Shown here piece after piece: positions 17,007-25,995 of a stretch of DNA of 34,675 nt. The translations under genes were made by a program, and so were the position numbers. Each line of letters begins with the position of its first letter. The first letter of the stretch is position 1. Origin of the DNA: Planctomycetia bacterium (GTDB lineage: Bacteria; Planctomycetota; Planctomycetia; Pirellulales; Thermoguttaceae); NCBI GenBank assembly GCA_030527105.1, contig JAUNBK010000029.1, positions 3,020-37,694 on the forward strand, read 5' to 3'. A model generated the notes under the pieces. The model saw only the letters and a program-made list of their open reading frames with translations. It searched no databases and was not told where the DNA came from.

Positions 17007-17117
17007 TATATACTCATCGTCGTTTAAAATTCCCGTTTTGCGCGACGTTTTGCGAGCCGTGGTGCGCAAGCTCCAACGGCGGACGGAACCGGAAATTTCA
17101 ACGCGAGGCATTATATA
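17007..17117 (+). repeat. Interspersed repeat family B, copy 5
   Basis: A full-length copy from TATATACTCATCG to GCATTATA. Its left end resembles the extra left end in front of copy 1 (TATACTCATCGTCGTTTA). It lies in the presumed leader of the gene at 17183. Confidence 0.8.
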
Positions 17118-17140
17118 ATACTTCGCGTTGAAATTTCTGG
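17089..17140. repeat. 52-bp near-perfect palindrome made from two repeat B right ends
   Basis: The right end of copy 5 (17089-17115, starting CCGGAAATTTCAACGCGA) is followed at once by a second, inverted right end (17114-17140, ending TTCGCGTTGAAATTTCTGG). The arms of about 27 bp have roughly four mismatches. In RNA this forms a long hairpin ending about 30 bases before the RBS of the heparinase-like gene. Confidence 0.75.
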
Positions 17141-17182
17141 AGCACAGCAGAACCCACCTTTAGCCCTTTATAAGGAGTCATT

Positions 17183-19216
17183 ATGTTATTTTCCTCACGA
17201 AATTTCACCCTCGCGGGCGTTTTTTCTCTCGCGATTTGTTCCGTCGTCTTGCCGGATTGTTTTTTTGCGGACGCTCTTTCGGGCGGCGCGAGTGTCTCGG
17301 CGCAAGAAATCTCTCTCGCGGACGAGTTGGAGAAAAAGGCGGCGGAGATCGTCCCTCTCCTCGGCGACACGTGCGGCTTGATCCCCTCGGTCGATGATCG
17401 AGCGTTTTGGGAGGGAGTCGCGAAACACCCTGCCTTCAAGAACATTGTCAAACGTGCCGAGCAGGAGCTTGAAAAACCAATCCCCACAGTCCCCGACGAG
17501 TTGTATCTCGAATTCTCGCAAAATGGGAATCGATCAAGGTATCAAAACGCGTACTCGCGTCGGAATGTTCCGCTGCGATTTTTGGTGTATGCGGAGTGCA
17601 TCGAAAATCAGGGGCGTTTTCTCCCTCGCATTGAGGAACACCTGCGCATCTATGCCGAGGACAAAAGTTGGGTTCTTCCCGCGCACGACCGAGGTTTGCA
17701 AAATTTCAAAGGCTCGTACGATATTGATCTCGTGTCGAGTGCAACGGCGTGGGAGCTTGCCGTGCTGGGGAACATCTTGGGCGAAAAACTCTCCCCTGAG
17801 GCGCGACAACTTCTCGACGAGCAACTGCGGATACGTTGTTTCGAACCCTACAAAAACTCCATTTTGACGGGGGCGCCCAAAATGTGGTGGATACGTGGTA
17901 GAAACAATTGGAACGCCGTTTGTCTCGCGGGCGTGACGGGTGCTGCGCTCGCCCATATCGAGTCGAAAGAGGAGAGGGCGTGGTTTGTTGCCGCTGCACT
18001 CAAGTTCATCCAATACTCGAACGAGGGATACACCAACGACGGCTATTGTTCTGAGGGCGTCAGCTATTGGAATTATGGCTTTGGGAACCACATCCGCCTG
18101 AGCGAAACTCTCCGACGCGCAACGAATGGGAAAGTCAGAATCCTCGACGATCCGAAGCTCTTCCGCGTCGCGAGCTACGGTTTTTCGATCGAGATTCTCC
18201 CCGGCTTCAGTCCTGGTTTTGCCGACTGCGGCATCTGGGCGGCTCCTGATCCAACCCTACTTGCGTACCTCAATCGTTATTATCAAATCGGACGAAACGA
18301 GTACGACGCCACCCTCGACTTGCAGACGTCGGGGCTCGTCGATTTCGGCGTCTTTAGTTTGTGCCCGAAGGCGGACGAATTGGCGATCGGCGGAAGCACG
18401 GAAGCGCGCGAGACGTGGAATCTACCCAAGGTGGGGCTGAGGTCGTGGTATCCTGACGCACAGGTGTTGGTCTGCCGACCAGCGGGGTGGGAGAAGGCGA
18501 CGCCTCTTTCGAGCAACGTCAAAACCCAACGCGAAAACGCCCGCCAGATCGATGGTCTTGCCGTTGCGATGAAAGCGGGGCACAATGCCGAGCTGCACAA
18601 TCACAACGACGTCGGCGCGTATGTGGTCGTCTATCGTGGGACGCTCCCCTGCTTGGATTTGGGCGGAGAAGTCTACACGAGGCGCACTTTCAGCAGCGGT
18701 CGATACGTGAGCGACATACTGAACTCTTGGGGGCACAACGTCCCGATTGTAGCGGGGCAGCTCCAAAAAACCGGGCGGGCTTATGCCGCAAAGAATATCC
18801 GGACGGAATTCTCAACGCAAAAAGACACTTTCGCGTTTGAGCTGCAAGACGCCTATGCCGTGCCGGAGTGCCGACTTTTGACGCGCACTTTCTCCTTCGA
18901 TCGATCGGGCACGAACGCGTTCGTCGTCGAGGATCGTGTCGAGTTCGCGTCGCCTCAGACGTTCGAGACGGCTCTGACGACTCTCGTCCCGTGGAAGTTG
19001 GACGGGCGCGACATATTGTTGGGAGAAGGCGACGCCACACTGTGTGCGAAAATTGAGGTTGAGATCGACGGCACGCCATCCGACGCCTGGACGCACACCG
19101 ACGCGGGTTTCGAAGCCGATTTCTCGAACAAAAAGTACGCACGGCGTTTGGGAATCGTCTTGAACCAACCCGTCCGCAGCGCCACAGTGCGCGTGATTTT
19201 TGCGCCGGAGAAATAG
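17183..19216 (+). CDS. Secreted heparinase II/III-like polysaccharide lyase
   Basis: The protein has 677 residues, with AAGGAG seven bases before the ATG. A signal peptide (about 1-40, 'LAGVFSLAICSVVLPDCFFADA') directs export. An alpha-helical toroid follows, with the family landmarks 'NNWNAVCLAGVTGAALA' and 'YTNDGYCSEGVSYWNYGFGNHI', which contain the likely catalytic Tyr. The C-terminal beta-sandwich begins near 'MKAGHNAELHNHNDVGAYVVVYRG', where the His of HNHND is a conserved heparinase II-type residue, then 'CLDLGGEVYTRRTFSSGRY' and 'SWGHNVPIV'. Such enzymes cleave uronic-acid-containing polysaccharides by beta-elimination in the periplasm or outside the cell; the exact substrate cannot be told. 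lpxB follows after 49 bp, an unrelated pairing. Confidence 0.86.
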   Translation: MLFSSRNFTLAGVFSLAICSVVLPDCFFADALSGGASVSAQEISLADELEKKAAEIVPLLGDTCGLIPSVDDRAFWEGVAKHPAFKNIVKRAEQELEKPIPTVPDELYLEFSQNGNRSRYQNAYSRRNVPLRFLVYAECIENQGRFLPRIEEHLRIYAEDKSWVLPAHDRGLQNFKGSYDIDLVSSATAWELAVLGNILGEKLSPEARQLLDEQLRIRCFEPYKNSILTGAPKMWWIRGRNNWNAVCLAGVTGAALAHIESKEERAWFVAAALKFIQYSNEGYTNDGYCSEGVSYWNYGFGNHIRLSETLRRATNGKVRILDDPKLFRVASYGFSIEILPGFSPGFADCGIWAAPDPTLLAYLNRYYQIGRNEYDATLDLQTSGLVDFGVFSLCPKADELAIGGSTEARETWNLPKVGLRSWYPDAQVLVCRPAGWEKATPLSSNVKTQRENARQIDGLAVAMKAGHNAELHNHNDVGAYVVVYRGTLPCLDLGGEVYTRRTFSSGRYVSDILNSWGHNVPIVAGQLQKTGRAYAAKNIRTEFSTQKDTFAFELQDAYAVPECRLLTRTFSFDRSGTNAFVVEDRVEFASPQTFETALTTLVPWKLDGRDILLGEGDATLCAKIEVEIDGTPSDAWTHTDAGFEADFSNKKYARRLGIVLNQPVRSATVRVIFAPEK

Positions 19217-19265
19217 CACCCGGCACTTGTTTATAGCGAGCGGTGGAGAAAAAAGGAGAAGAGGA

Positions 19266-20459
19266 ATGAAAGTATTTTTTTCGGTGGGTGAGCCGAGTGG
19301 CGACGTGCATGGGGCGAATCTCATTCGCGAAATGAAGGCGATCGACCCCGACACGGAGTGCGTCGGCTTCGGCGGCTCCAAAATGGCGCAGGCGGGTTGC
19401 GATATCCACTTCGACCTCACGACCCTCGCCATCATGTGGATCGGCGGCGCGCTCCAGAACCTGCGGCAATTTTTTCGACTTGCCGACCAGGCGGAGGAAT
19501 ACTTTCGAACCCAAAAACCCGACGCCGTGGTGCTCATTGATTACCCTGGTTTCAATTGGCACATCGCGAAACGTGCGAAAAAGTACGGCGTCCCGGTTTA
19601 TTATTATTCTCCGCCGCAGGTGTGGGCGTGGGCGTCCCATCGCGTGAAAAAGCTGCGCGAACGCACGGACTGCGTCTTTAGCGGACTCCCTTTCGAAACC
19701 GACTGGCTGCGCGAGCGCGGCGTGCGTGTGGAGTATGTTGGGCACCCGTTTTTCGACGAAACGAAACACCATCCTCTTCCAGACGCCCAGTGGGAGGCGC
19801 AGCGTCCGCTTGTCGGAATCCTCCCCGGGTCGAGAACCCAAGAGGTCAAACTCAATTTCCCTCTCTTCCTCAAGGCGATGCGCAAGATTCAAAAGCAGGT
19901 ACCACCCGTGCATTTTGCGATTGCGGCGTATCGACCCCAACACGCGCAGATGATCGAGGAGCTTCTCCAAAAAGCGGACGACATTTCGAATGCGAACGTT
20001 TTCGTCCAGCGCACCCCGGAGATCATTCAGGCGGCGGAATGCTGCGTCTCCGTCTCGGGAAGCGTTTCGCTCGAACTTCTCTATCACGAGAAACCGACCG
20101 TGATTCTCTACAAAATCTCACGGTTAGCGTGGTGGATTCAGTGGCTTTTTCGCCGTTCGAAGTACATCACGCTCGTGAATTTGCTCGTCGCGAAGGAGGC
20201 GTTTCGCTCGCGGAATCCAGAATTTCGTCCTGGAAGTGCCGACGCGCGTGAGGCAATTTTCCCCGAGTACCTCGTCTGTCGGGATAGAAGCGATTGGATT
20301 GCGCGAGATATTGTCGAGTGGCTGACTTCTCCAGACGCCCTGAACGAACGACGCGAACGCCTCCGTGCGCTCAAAGCCGAAGTGGCGCAAAGTGGTGCCG
20401 CCAAGCGTGCAGCGCAAATTATTTTAGCCCACCGCCAGCGTTCACGAGAAAACTCGTAA
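19266..20459 (+). CDS. lpxB: Lipid-A-disaccharide synthase
   Basis: LpxB joins UDP-2,3-diacylglucosamine and lipid X to give the lipid A disaccharide at the inner face of the cytoplasmic membrane. The protein has 397 residues, normal length. It starts 'MKVFFSVGEPSGDVHGANL', the standard N-terminal glycine-rich motif. 'VLIDYPGFNWHIAKRAKK', 'YYYSPPQVWAWASHRVKKL', 'YVGHPFFDE', 'GILPGSRTQEVKLNFP' and 'SVSGSVSLELLYHEKPTVILYKIS' follow. A longer frame starts at 19200, but the ATG at 19266 has an AAGGAG-type RBS and begins the conserved strand. It shows that the organism makes lipid A and therefore has an outer membrane. It may be co-transcribed with the lyase upstream. Confidence 0.96.
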   Translation: MKVFFSVGEPSGDVHGANLIREMKAIDPDTECVGFGGSKMAQAGCDIHFDLTTLAIMWIGGALQNLRQFFRLADQAEEYFRTQKPDAVVLIDYPGFNWHIAKRAKKYGVPVYYYSPPQVWAWASHRVKKLRERTDCVFSGLPFETDWLRERGVRVEYVGHPFFDETKHHPLPDAQWEAQRPLVGILPGSRTQEVKLNFPLFLKAMRKIQKQVPPVHFAIAAYRPQHAQMIEELLQKADDISNANVFVQRTPEIIQAAECCVSVSGSVSLELLYHEKPTVILYKISRLAWWIQWLFRRSKYITLVNLLVAKEAFRSRNPEFRPGSADAREAIFPEYLVCRDRSDWIARDIVEWLTSPDALNERRERLRALKAEVAQSGAAKRAAQIILAHRQRSRENS

Positions 20460-20646
20460 GCTTCGAATCGTCGAATTTTGTACAGACTCAACAATACCCT
20501 CAAAAGAACCGATACCAAGGCGAGAAAAAAATTTCCTCGTTTGACTCATGGACTCCAAATTCCGCCTGAATTGGCAAAAATTTTCCTCTTTTCTCAAAAA
20601 TTTTGACCTTTTTTGCAATTTTTTGGATTTTCACCCCTCAGAAACC

Positions 20647-20674
20647 TTGACATTGCAAGTTGTTGGTGTATAAT
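20647..20674 (+). promoter_or_regulatory. Near-consensus sigma70 promoter of the PEP-CTERM protein gene
   Basis: TTGACA (20647-20652) and TATAAT (20669-20674) are both perfect, with a 16-bp spacer. It is the strongest promoter in the window. The leader would be about 87 nt. The gap 20460-20646 before it holds only A/T-rich sequence and no gene. Confidence 0.78.
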
Positions 20675-20714
20675 GGGCGTATATGGTCTGGAGCCGCTGG
20701 TGCCCCCCTTTGCA

Positions 20715-20738
20715 GTGTACGAGTGTACGAGTGTACGA
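20715..20738. promoter_or_regulatory. Three tandem GTGTACGA octamers in the leader of the surface-protein gene
   Basis: GTGTACGA is repeated exactly at 20715-20722, 20723-20730 and 20731-20738, each containing the palindrome GTAC. A related GTACGTGT follows at 20745. It lies between the promoter at 20647-20674 and the ATG at 20768. It could be an operator for a regulator with 8-bp periodicity, an RNA-binding site, or a slippage-prone repeat. Confidence 0.5.
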
Positions 20739-20767
20739 GATTTTGTACGTGTTTGTAAGGTGTGTGT

Positions 20768-23749
20768 ATGAATAAGAGTGAGAAGAAAAGGGCGCGTTTG
20801 GCTCCTTCTGTCTTGTGTTTTTGTATGGCGTTGAGCGTTTGCCTGTTTTGCGCTCCTTCCTGTCCCGGCGCAATGGTCTGGAGCAATCCAGAGGGCGGTT
20901 CGTGGAGCGATAGTACCAACTGGTCTCAATATAATCTCGGTCCGGTTTATATCGGCGGTCTTAACGACGGCGCGAAAGTTACTCATACTGGAGATTTGTT
21001 GCTCACTGATCTCGGAGCCACCAGTTTGTATGTTGGTTATGATGATTCGGTGACCTCTTCTTCTGTAGGTAAGGGGGTGCTGGAAGTTTCTGGGAAACTC
21101 AAAGCTACCAACGTTTGCCTTGGACTCCAGAGAAAGATATTGGGAACTGTTGGCGCAATGTCCAACACGGGTACTCTGGTTGTTGGAAATGGTCTCACGG
21201 TCGGCAAGGTTCTCCAGATGGGGCGGGATGGTACGGCTTCTCTCACGGTGTCAGGCGGGGATGTCGTCATTGGCGATGGAAGTGCGGAATCTCAAATCTG
21301 CATTGGCATGCAGAGGCTCATAGGTCGATCTGAGGATCAATGGTCGGATGTTCCAATCACGGTTGATTTTTCGGGTACGACAAACGTTACGATTGACGTT
21401 GAAGGTTTTTACATCGCCTCCAGACCCAACACCAATTTAAGCGCCGCGGAGGGCGGTCATTATCAATTCGCTGCCAACGTTAAAATGGGGGAAAACAGTA
21501 CGGTCACGGCTTCAGAGATCGTCCTTTCATCCTCTTACGGCTCAAATCTGAGCCCGAATCAGACGACGTTGGAGTTTGGTTCCGGGCAAACTGTCGTCAA
21601 TACGGACACCTTCTATCTCGGCTATTGGAAGTCCGAAAACGCGATGTTGTCGACTCCTGTGAACGGGATGAATTACGAACACGACGAAGTATATTTCCGG
21701 CTTAGCGACAACGGCGAAAAAACGGCGACGTTTACGCTTGGCGGAGAAAGTGGCGACAAAACGAATCTCTACATCGCTTATCAAAATTGCGACACGACCA
21801 ACGTCGCTACCGGAACGCTGGATTTGACCAACACCGCATCCGCGACGCTCACTCTTGGGGAACTTCGCATTGGATACAAGACCGAGGACGAAGTGGCGCA
21901 AGGAAGGCGCGGAGGCGGAGAAGGGTTGCTCAACCTTGGCGACAACACGACTCTCACGGCGGATTCTATCAAGATTGCTTACAAGAGTTCCGAAAGGATT
22001 CCTCCTGTGGGACAAAAGGTAACCCAAGGCGCGTTAATCGTTGGCGAAAACTCCACCGTCACGACGGGAACGCTTGAGTTGGGAAGCAAAGATAACAGGT
22101 ACCTCGTTACCAATTCCTACATTACAATGACCGGCGGAGAATTCACCGTACAAAATGGAGCGACGTTTGGCGATAATATTTCTATCGACGCCTCCAACGG
22201 CAGCGTTTTCACCATCAATCGTGGGACTGCGGCAGACGCACTGAACATGTATGCAGATCTCAAAATCGTTCTTGAGGATTCCCAATTCGTCATTGATGGA
22301 GGAGGGGCTGACGGTACCGCCGCGCACATGGAAGGTTACAACCAAATCACGGTCGCCGGAGATTCGCTCTTCAAAGTAATTGGGGACTCGGAAATCAGCC
22401 GAAGTTCCTATGTTAGAGTTGGCGATACGGGAAAGTATGAAATCCACGGAGATATGTCTTTTAAGGCGGGCGATGTGCGTATGTCGGGAACGGCGAGCGG
22501 CGGAACCAACATTGGCGATTCTGGCGATACCGATGGGCAAACAACGTTTGTCACGACTGCCCAAGGGTCTGTCTACATCGACGGGAATTTTTCCGCCACA
22601 GGTCAAACGCTTTTTAACGTTAATGCAAGCGACGGAGAAACTGGAAGTCCTGCATTCCATATTACGGGCGACGCCTCGTTTAACTCCACTCTTCATGAAC
22701 AAATCTCCCTCGTAGTCAATGATGGGGTGGTTGTTGGGGACCCCACATACCAGAATGTGTCTGGCAAAGAGATTGCTTTTTGGATTGATAAAGGAACTTG
22801 TCAGATTGACGGGCACACCATTGTCACGGGCAATGTGGAGATAGTCGTTAATGGCGGCGCGTTAAAAACGAACGATATGGTGTTTAATGGTTCCGACGAC
22901 GAAACGACGTATGCGAGGGTTCTTGTCACGGACGGATTGCTGAAATTCAACGATTCTCACCGAGGTAATGTGGGAATGGGAATGGGAATGAATTTAACCT
23001 TGGAATTGGTTGGCGGTACGGTGGAAGCCAACTCCATTGGTGTGCGTACCTCGACCGATACCCCGCTCCCTGCTGCGCGTCCTGTTGCGACCTTTAATTT
23101 CTACGGTGGAGAACTGATTGTGGAGACGTTGGGATCGGCTGTCCTCCCTTACTATCTGGATCAATCAGTCCACACCTACACCGAGGGTACCGAGACGTTG
23201 AGCGACCTCAAGTCTGTTCTGAGTCCTGGGGGCGAAGCGGTAGGGAAGACGACGATCGTTGGGAAAACCTTCAGCAGGGATAACTACCACACCTACAACG
23301 TCGTAGACGGAGAGATCCGTCTCGACATGGCAATTGGAGGTCGTGACGAACTCATCGTGCTGGGGAGTATGAATATGAAAAACGCTCATTTTAATATTCA
23401 GGTCTCTGGCGACGTTCCGATCAAACGCGATGAAAAGGACGGATACGCTATTGATTTTGTGACGCTCGCAACCGCTGAGGAATTTTACACGTTGGACGCC
23501 GCCGGGAGTTTCGCGCAGCTGTCTGAGGGCGACATTTCCCCCGAAAGCGGCATCGTGACCTTTTCCTGGACGGGCGACGATACGGATTGGAGTTATTATA
23601 TCGCGAAAGTGAACGGCACAGACTTTGCGAACGGTACGGGTTACGAACTGCGCGCCTACACGGTGAGCATTCCAGAGCCAACGTCGATAGGGCTTATGGC
23701 GCTTGGCTCGGTTGTTCTCGCGCTTCTGTGTATTCGACGAAAGAAGTAA
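20768..23749 (+). CDS. PEP-CTERM surface protein with extended beta-strand repeats
   Basis: The protein has 993 residues from the ATG at 20768; AAGG seven bases upstream favours this over the GTG at 20762. A signal peptide (about 5-34) is followed by roughly 920 residues rich in Gly, Thr, Asn and Ser, with irregular repeats of the kind 'GTLVVGNGLTVGKVLQMGRDGTASLTVSGGDVVIG'. These resemble autotransporter-type beta-helices built from short strands. The extreme C-terminus carries a PEP-CTERM sorting signal: 'PEPTSIGLMALGSVVLALLCIRRKK', with PEP motif, hydrophobic segment and basic tail. An exosortase, encoded elsewhere, should cut this tail and release or anchor the protein at the surface. It probably serves in adhesion or extracellular matrix. 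It has its own strong promoter and a terminator at 23759-23787, so it is a single-gene unit. Confidence 0.88.
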   Translation: MNKSEKKRARLAPSVLCFCMALSVCLFCAPSCPGAMVWSNPEGGSWSDSTNWSQYNLGPVYIGGLNDGAKVTHTGDLLLTDLGATSLYVGYDDSVTSSSVGKGVLEVSGKLKATNVCLGLQRKILGTVGAMSNTGTLVVGNGLTVGKVLQMGRDGTASLTVSGGDVVIGDGSAESQICIGMQRLIGRSEDQWSDVPITVDFSGTTNVTIDVEGFYIASRPNTNLSAAEGGHYQFAANVKMGENSTVTASEIVLSSSYGSNLSPNQTTLEFGSGQTVVNTDTFYLGYWKSENAMLSTPVNGMNYEHDEVYFRLSDNGEKTATFTLGGESGDKTNLYIAYQNCDTTNVATGTLDLTNTASATLTLGELRIGYKTEDEVAQGRRGGGEGLLNLGDNTTLTADSIKIAYKSSERIPPVGQKVTQGALIVGENSTVTTGTLELGSKDNRYLVTNSYITMTGGEFTVQNGATFGDNISIDASNGSVFTINRGTAADALNMYADLKIVLEDSQFVIDGGGADGTAAHMEGYNQITVAGDSLFKVIGDSEISRSSYVRVGDTGKYEIHGDMSFKAGDVRMSGTASGGTNIGDSGDTDGQTTFVTTAQGSVYIDGNFSATGQTLFNVNASDGETGSPAFHITGDASFNSTLHEQISLVVNDGVVVGDPTYQNVSGKEIAFWIDKGTCQIDGHTIVTGNVEIVVNGGALKTNDMVFNGSDDETTYARVLVTDGLLKFNDSHRGNVGMGMGMNLTLELVGGTVEANSIGVRTSTDTPLPAARPVATFNFYGGELIVETLGSAVLPYYLDQSVHTYTEGTETLSDLKSVLSPGGEAVGKTTIVGKTFSRDNYHTYNVVDGEIRLDMAIGGRDELIVLGSMNMKNAHFNIQVSGDVPIKRDEKDGYAIDFVTLATAEEFYTLDAAGSFAQLSEGDISPESGIVTFSWTGDDTDWSYYIAKVNGTDFANGTGYELRAYTVSIPEPTSIGLMALGSVVLALLCIRRKK

Positions 23750-23758
23750 CGTTATCTC

Positions 23759-23787
23759 AAGCTCCGCCTTCGGGAGGGGCTTTTTTT
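23759..23787 (+). terminator. Rho-independent terminator of the PEP-CTERM protein gene
   Basis: AAGCTCC (23759-23765) pairs with GGGGCTT (23776-23782) with one wobble, and the second arm runs into seven T. Confidence 0.8.
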
Positions 23788-23818
23788 ATGGAGGATTTTC
23801 ACATCTTCAGGAGTTTTT

Positions 23819-25078
23819 ATGAAAAAAATATTGATCTCAATCCTTTCCATCCTGCCGATTTTGAGTCTTGCGCACGCGCAGGACGTCCCGCAGTATTTTC
23901 CGCAAAAAGCGATTGATTTTGACGTCCGTGGCGGCGTGGGAAATACGTTTGAAAAACTCAAGGCGGGAAAAGACGTAACGATTGCCTACCTCGGTGGTTC
24001 CATCACGGCGATGAACGGTTGGCGAAACAAAACAACCGACTGGCTGCGGAGAGAATTCCCAAACGCAAACGTCAAGGAAATCCATGCCGCTATCGGCGGG
24101 ACGGGAAGCGATTTGGGCGCATTCCGCGTGGGGCGCGACGCACTCGACCACAATCCGGACCTTCTTTTTGTCGAATTCGCCGTGAACGATGGTGGGGCCG
24201 CGCCGGAGAATATTTGGAAGCAGATGGAGGGTATCGTCCGGCAAACGTGGAAGCGAAACCCGCGTACCGACATTGTTTTCGTCTACACCATACACAACAG
24301 CATGTGCGACACCGTCCGCAAGGGAGAATTCCCACGCTCTGCTGGCGCGATGGAGATGCTCGCGGATTTTTATCAAATTCCAAGCGTTAATTTTCAAACT
24401 CGCGTCGTCAAAATGATCGACGAAGGAACGCTTGTCTTCAAAGGCGACGCGCCGACCCCTGAAACGATCGTCTTCTCTGGCGACGACTGCCACCCAAAAG
24501 ACGCAGGGCACCAACTCTATTTTCTCGACATTGAGCGCGCCTTCAACGCCATGAGAGACATTGAGCCGACCGACCATGCGCCAAAATTGGAGAAAATCTT
24601 CATTGAGGGCAATTTGGAGAACGCCAAATCCGTCCCCATTACGCGAGAAATGCTCCATGGAAATTGGAAAATCGTCCAGGAAGGCGAGCCGTTTTTCGGT
24701 TTCTCGAACCGCCTCGGGACGGTCTGGATCGCCAACGAACCGGGGAGCGCGGTGGAATTCAAGTTCCGTGGCTCCGTCGTAAAAATGTACGACATTCTCG
24801 GTCCCAACTTTGGGCAAGTTTATGTGACGCTCGACGGCGTGAAAAAAGGTCCCTTCCCACGTTTCGACAGCTACTGCAGCTGGTCTCGACTCGCGACGCT
24901 CACATGTGGAAATAATCTCGACCCGAACGAAATTCACACGATCCGTGTAGAAATAGACGCGCAGCAGCCGAGCCGAAGCAGCGTGCCAGAGAGCGCGGAG
25001 AAGCCCGAAAAATACGACGGGACGAATTACGTAACGGGTTTGCTCCTCCTCGTGGGAGAAATTGTCGATACCCCATAG
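23819..25078 (+). CDS. Secreted SGNH/GDSL hydrolase with a C-terminal beta-sandwich domain
   Basis: The protein has 419 residues, with AGGAG five bases before the ATG. A signal peptide (1-20, ending 'LSLAHA') is followed by an SGNH hydrolase domain. Block I is 'VTIAYLGGSIT' with nucleophile Ser61, block II 'AAIGGTGSDLGAFR' has the Gly, block III 'FVEFAVND' has Asn123, and block V 'CHPKDAGHQ' has Asp228 and His231, so the catalytic set is complete. The last 130 residues ('NRLGTVWIANEPGSAVEFKFRGSVVKMYDIL') look like a carbohydrate-binding or jelly-roll domain. Such enzymes often remove acetyl groups from plant polysaccharides. It stands 26 bp before an alpha/beta hydrolase, so both are likely co-expressed for deacylation of polysaccharides. 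Confidence 0.86.
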   Translation: MKKILISILSILPILSLAHAQDVPQYFPQKAIDFDVRGGVGNTFEKLKAGKDVTIAYLGGSITAMNGWRNKTTDWLRREFPNANVKEIHAAIGGTGSDLGAFRVGRDALDHNPDLLFVEFAVNDGGAAPENIWKQMEGIVRQTWKRNPRTDIVFVYTIHNSMCDTVRKGEFPRSAGAMEMLADFYQIPSVNFQTRVVKMIDEGTLVFKGDAPTPETIVFSGDDCHPKDAGHQLYFLDIERAFNAMRDIEPTDHAPKLEKIFIEGNLENAKSVPITREMLHGNWKIVQEGEPFFGFSNRLGTVWIANEPGSAVEFKFRGSVVKMYDILGPNFGQVYVTLDGVKKGPFPRFDSYCSWSRLATLTCGNNLDPNEIHTIRVEIDAQQPSRSSVPESAEKPEKYDGTNYVTGLLLLVGEIVDTP

Positions 25079-25104
25079 GCATTCAATAGAGAAAAGGGAT
25101 TGTG

Positions 25105-25947
25105 ATGAAAAAAACTCGTTTTCGCGCCAATATTTTCGTGTTGGCGCTCCTGATTTCGAGCGTCGTTTATGCAGCCGAGACACAAAAGAACGTCTCCTAC
25201 AACCTCGCGGAGGTTCCCCCCTGCGGCGACGCGCAATACGCTGCCGAGCGAAGGTTTCTCGACGTCCACGTCCCCGACGCGCTCCCGGCAGACGCGCCGA
25301 TCCTCGTTTGGTTCCATGGCGGCGGACTCTCCGGCGGTGGAAAGCATATTCCTCAGCCGTTTTTGAATCAAAAATTCGTGACGATTGCCGCAGATTATCG
25401 CCTCTTCCCACGCGCCAAGGTTGGCGACGCGCTTGAAGACGCCGCCGCTGTCGTCGTGTGGGCGATGAAGAACGCGCAAAATTATGGTGCCGACCCCAAA
25501 AAGATTTACGTCTCGGGACACTCCGCAGGAGGGTATCTTGCCGCGATGATCGCCATGGCACCACAATATATGGAAAAATTCGGCGCGAGCAACATGGATA
25601 TAGCGGGCGCGTTCCCCGTGAGTGGCCAGATGACGACGCACTTCAGAATTGTCTCAGAGCGTGCCGGGAGCCATTCCTCCGCCCCCAACAATCCGTTGTT
25701 GATCGACGAGTTTGCGCCGCTTTTCTACACGACGCGCCCCGTCCCACCGATGCATCTTCTTGTTGGCGACCCGAAATTGGAGTGGCCCGCCCGGGTTGAG
25801 GAAAACGCGCTCCTTGCCGCGATGCTCAAAACCGTGAAACACGCGAACCTCGTCGTCTTCCAAAGCTACCCAAACACCAACCACGGCACGGTGGCGACGC
25901 CCGCGCAAGCGTATATCGTGGAGATAATGAACAAAGTTGCCGAGTAA
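25105..25947 (+). CDS. Secreted alpha/beta hydrolase (esterase/lipase-like)
   Basis: The protein has 280 residues from the ATG at 25105; a GTG three bases upstream is in frame, and AAAAGGGA precedes both. A signal peptide (1-24, 'NIFVLALLISSVVYAA') is present. The oxyanion motif HGGG is at 71-74. The nucleophile elbow 'GHSAGG' has Ser140, Asp222 lies in 'VGDPKLEWP', and His260 is in 'NTNHGTV', giving a complete triad. The arrangement matches carboxylesterase or acetylxylan-esterase-like enzymes of the hormone-sensitive-lipase type. It directly follows the SGNH hydrolase in an apparent two-gene operon. The substrate is unknown; ester groups on polysaccharides are the natural guess. Confidence 0.86.
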   Translation: MKKTRFRANIFVLALLISSVVYAAETQKNVSYNLAEVPPCGDAQYAAERRFLDVHVPDALPADAPILVWFHGGGLSGGGKHIPQPFLNQKFVTIAADYRLFPRAKVGDALEDAAAVVVWAMKNAQNYGADPKKIYVSGHSAGGYLAAMIAMAPQYMEKFGASNMDIAGAFPVSGQMTTHFRIVSERAGSHSSAPNNPLLIDEFAPLFYTTRPVPPMHLLVGDPKLEWPARVEENALLAAMLKTVKHANLVVFQSYPNTNHGTVATPAQAYIVEIMNKVAE

Positions 25948-25961
25948 TTTTGTGAAAAATT

Positions 25962-25980
25962 CCTCTTAAGGGAGGCTTTT
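25962..25980 (+). terminator. Weak terminator after the hydrolase operon
   Basis: CCTCT (25962-25966) pairs with GGAGG (25971-25975) around TAAG, followed by CTTTTCTT. The stem is short, with one G-U pair. Confidence 0.35.
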
Positions 25981-25995
25981 CTTCCCGTCCCCCCC

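Noticed and set aside
18690..20087. A 465-codon minus-strand open frame opposite the lyase and lpxB
   Set aside because: It is a shadow of two well-supported genes in GC-rich codon context, with low-complexity basic composition.
20715..20738. Possible CRISPR-like repeats
   Set aside because: The units are only 8 bp and contiguous with no spacers, so this is a simple tandem repeat.
23837..25564. A 575-codon minus-strand open frame opposite the two hydrolases
   Set aside because: The plus-strand genes have signal peptides, catalytic motifs and RBSs. The antisense frame is Arg/His-rich and resembles nothing.
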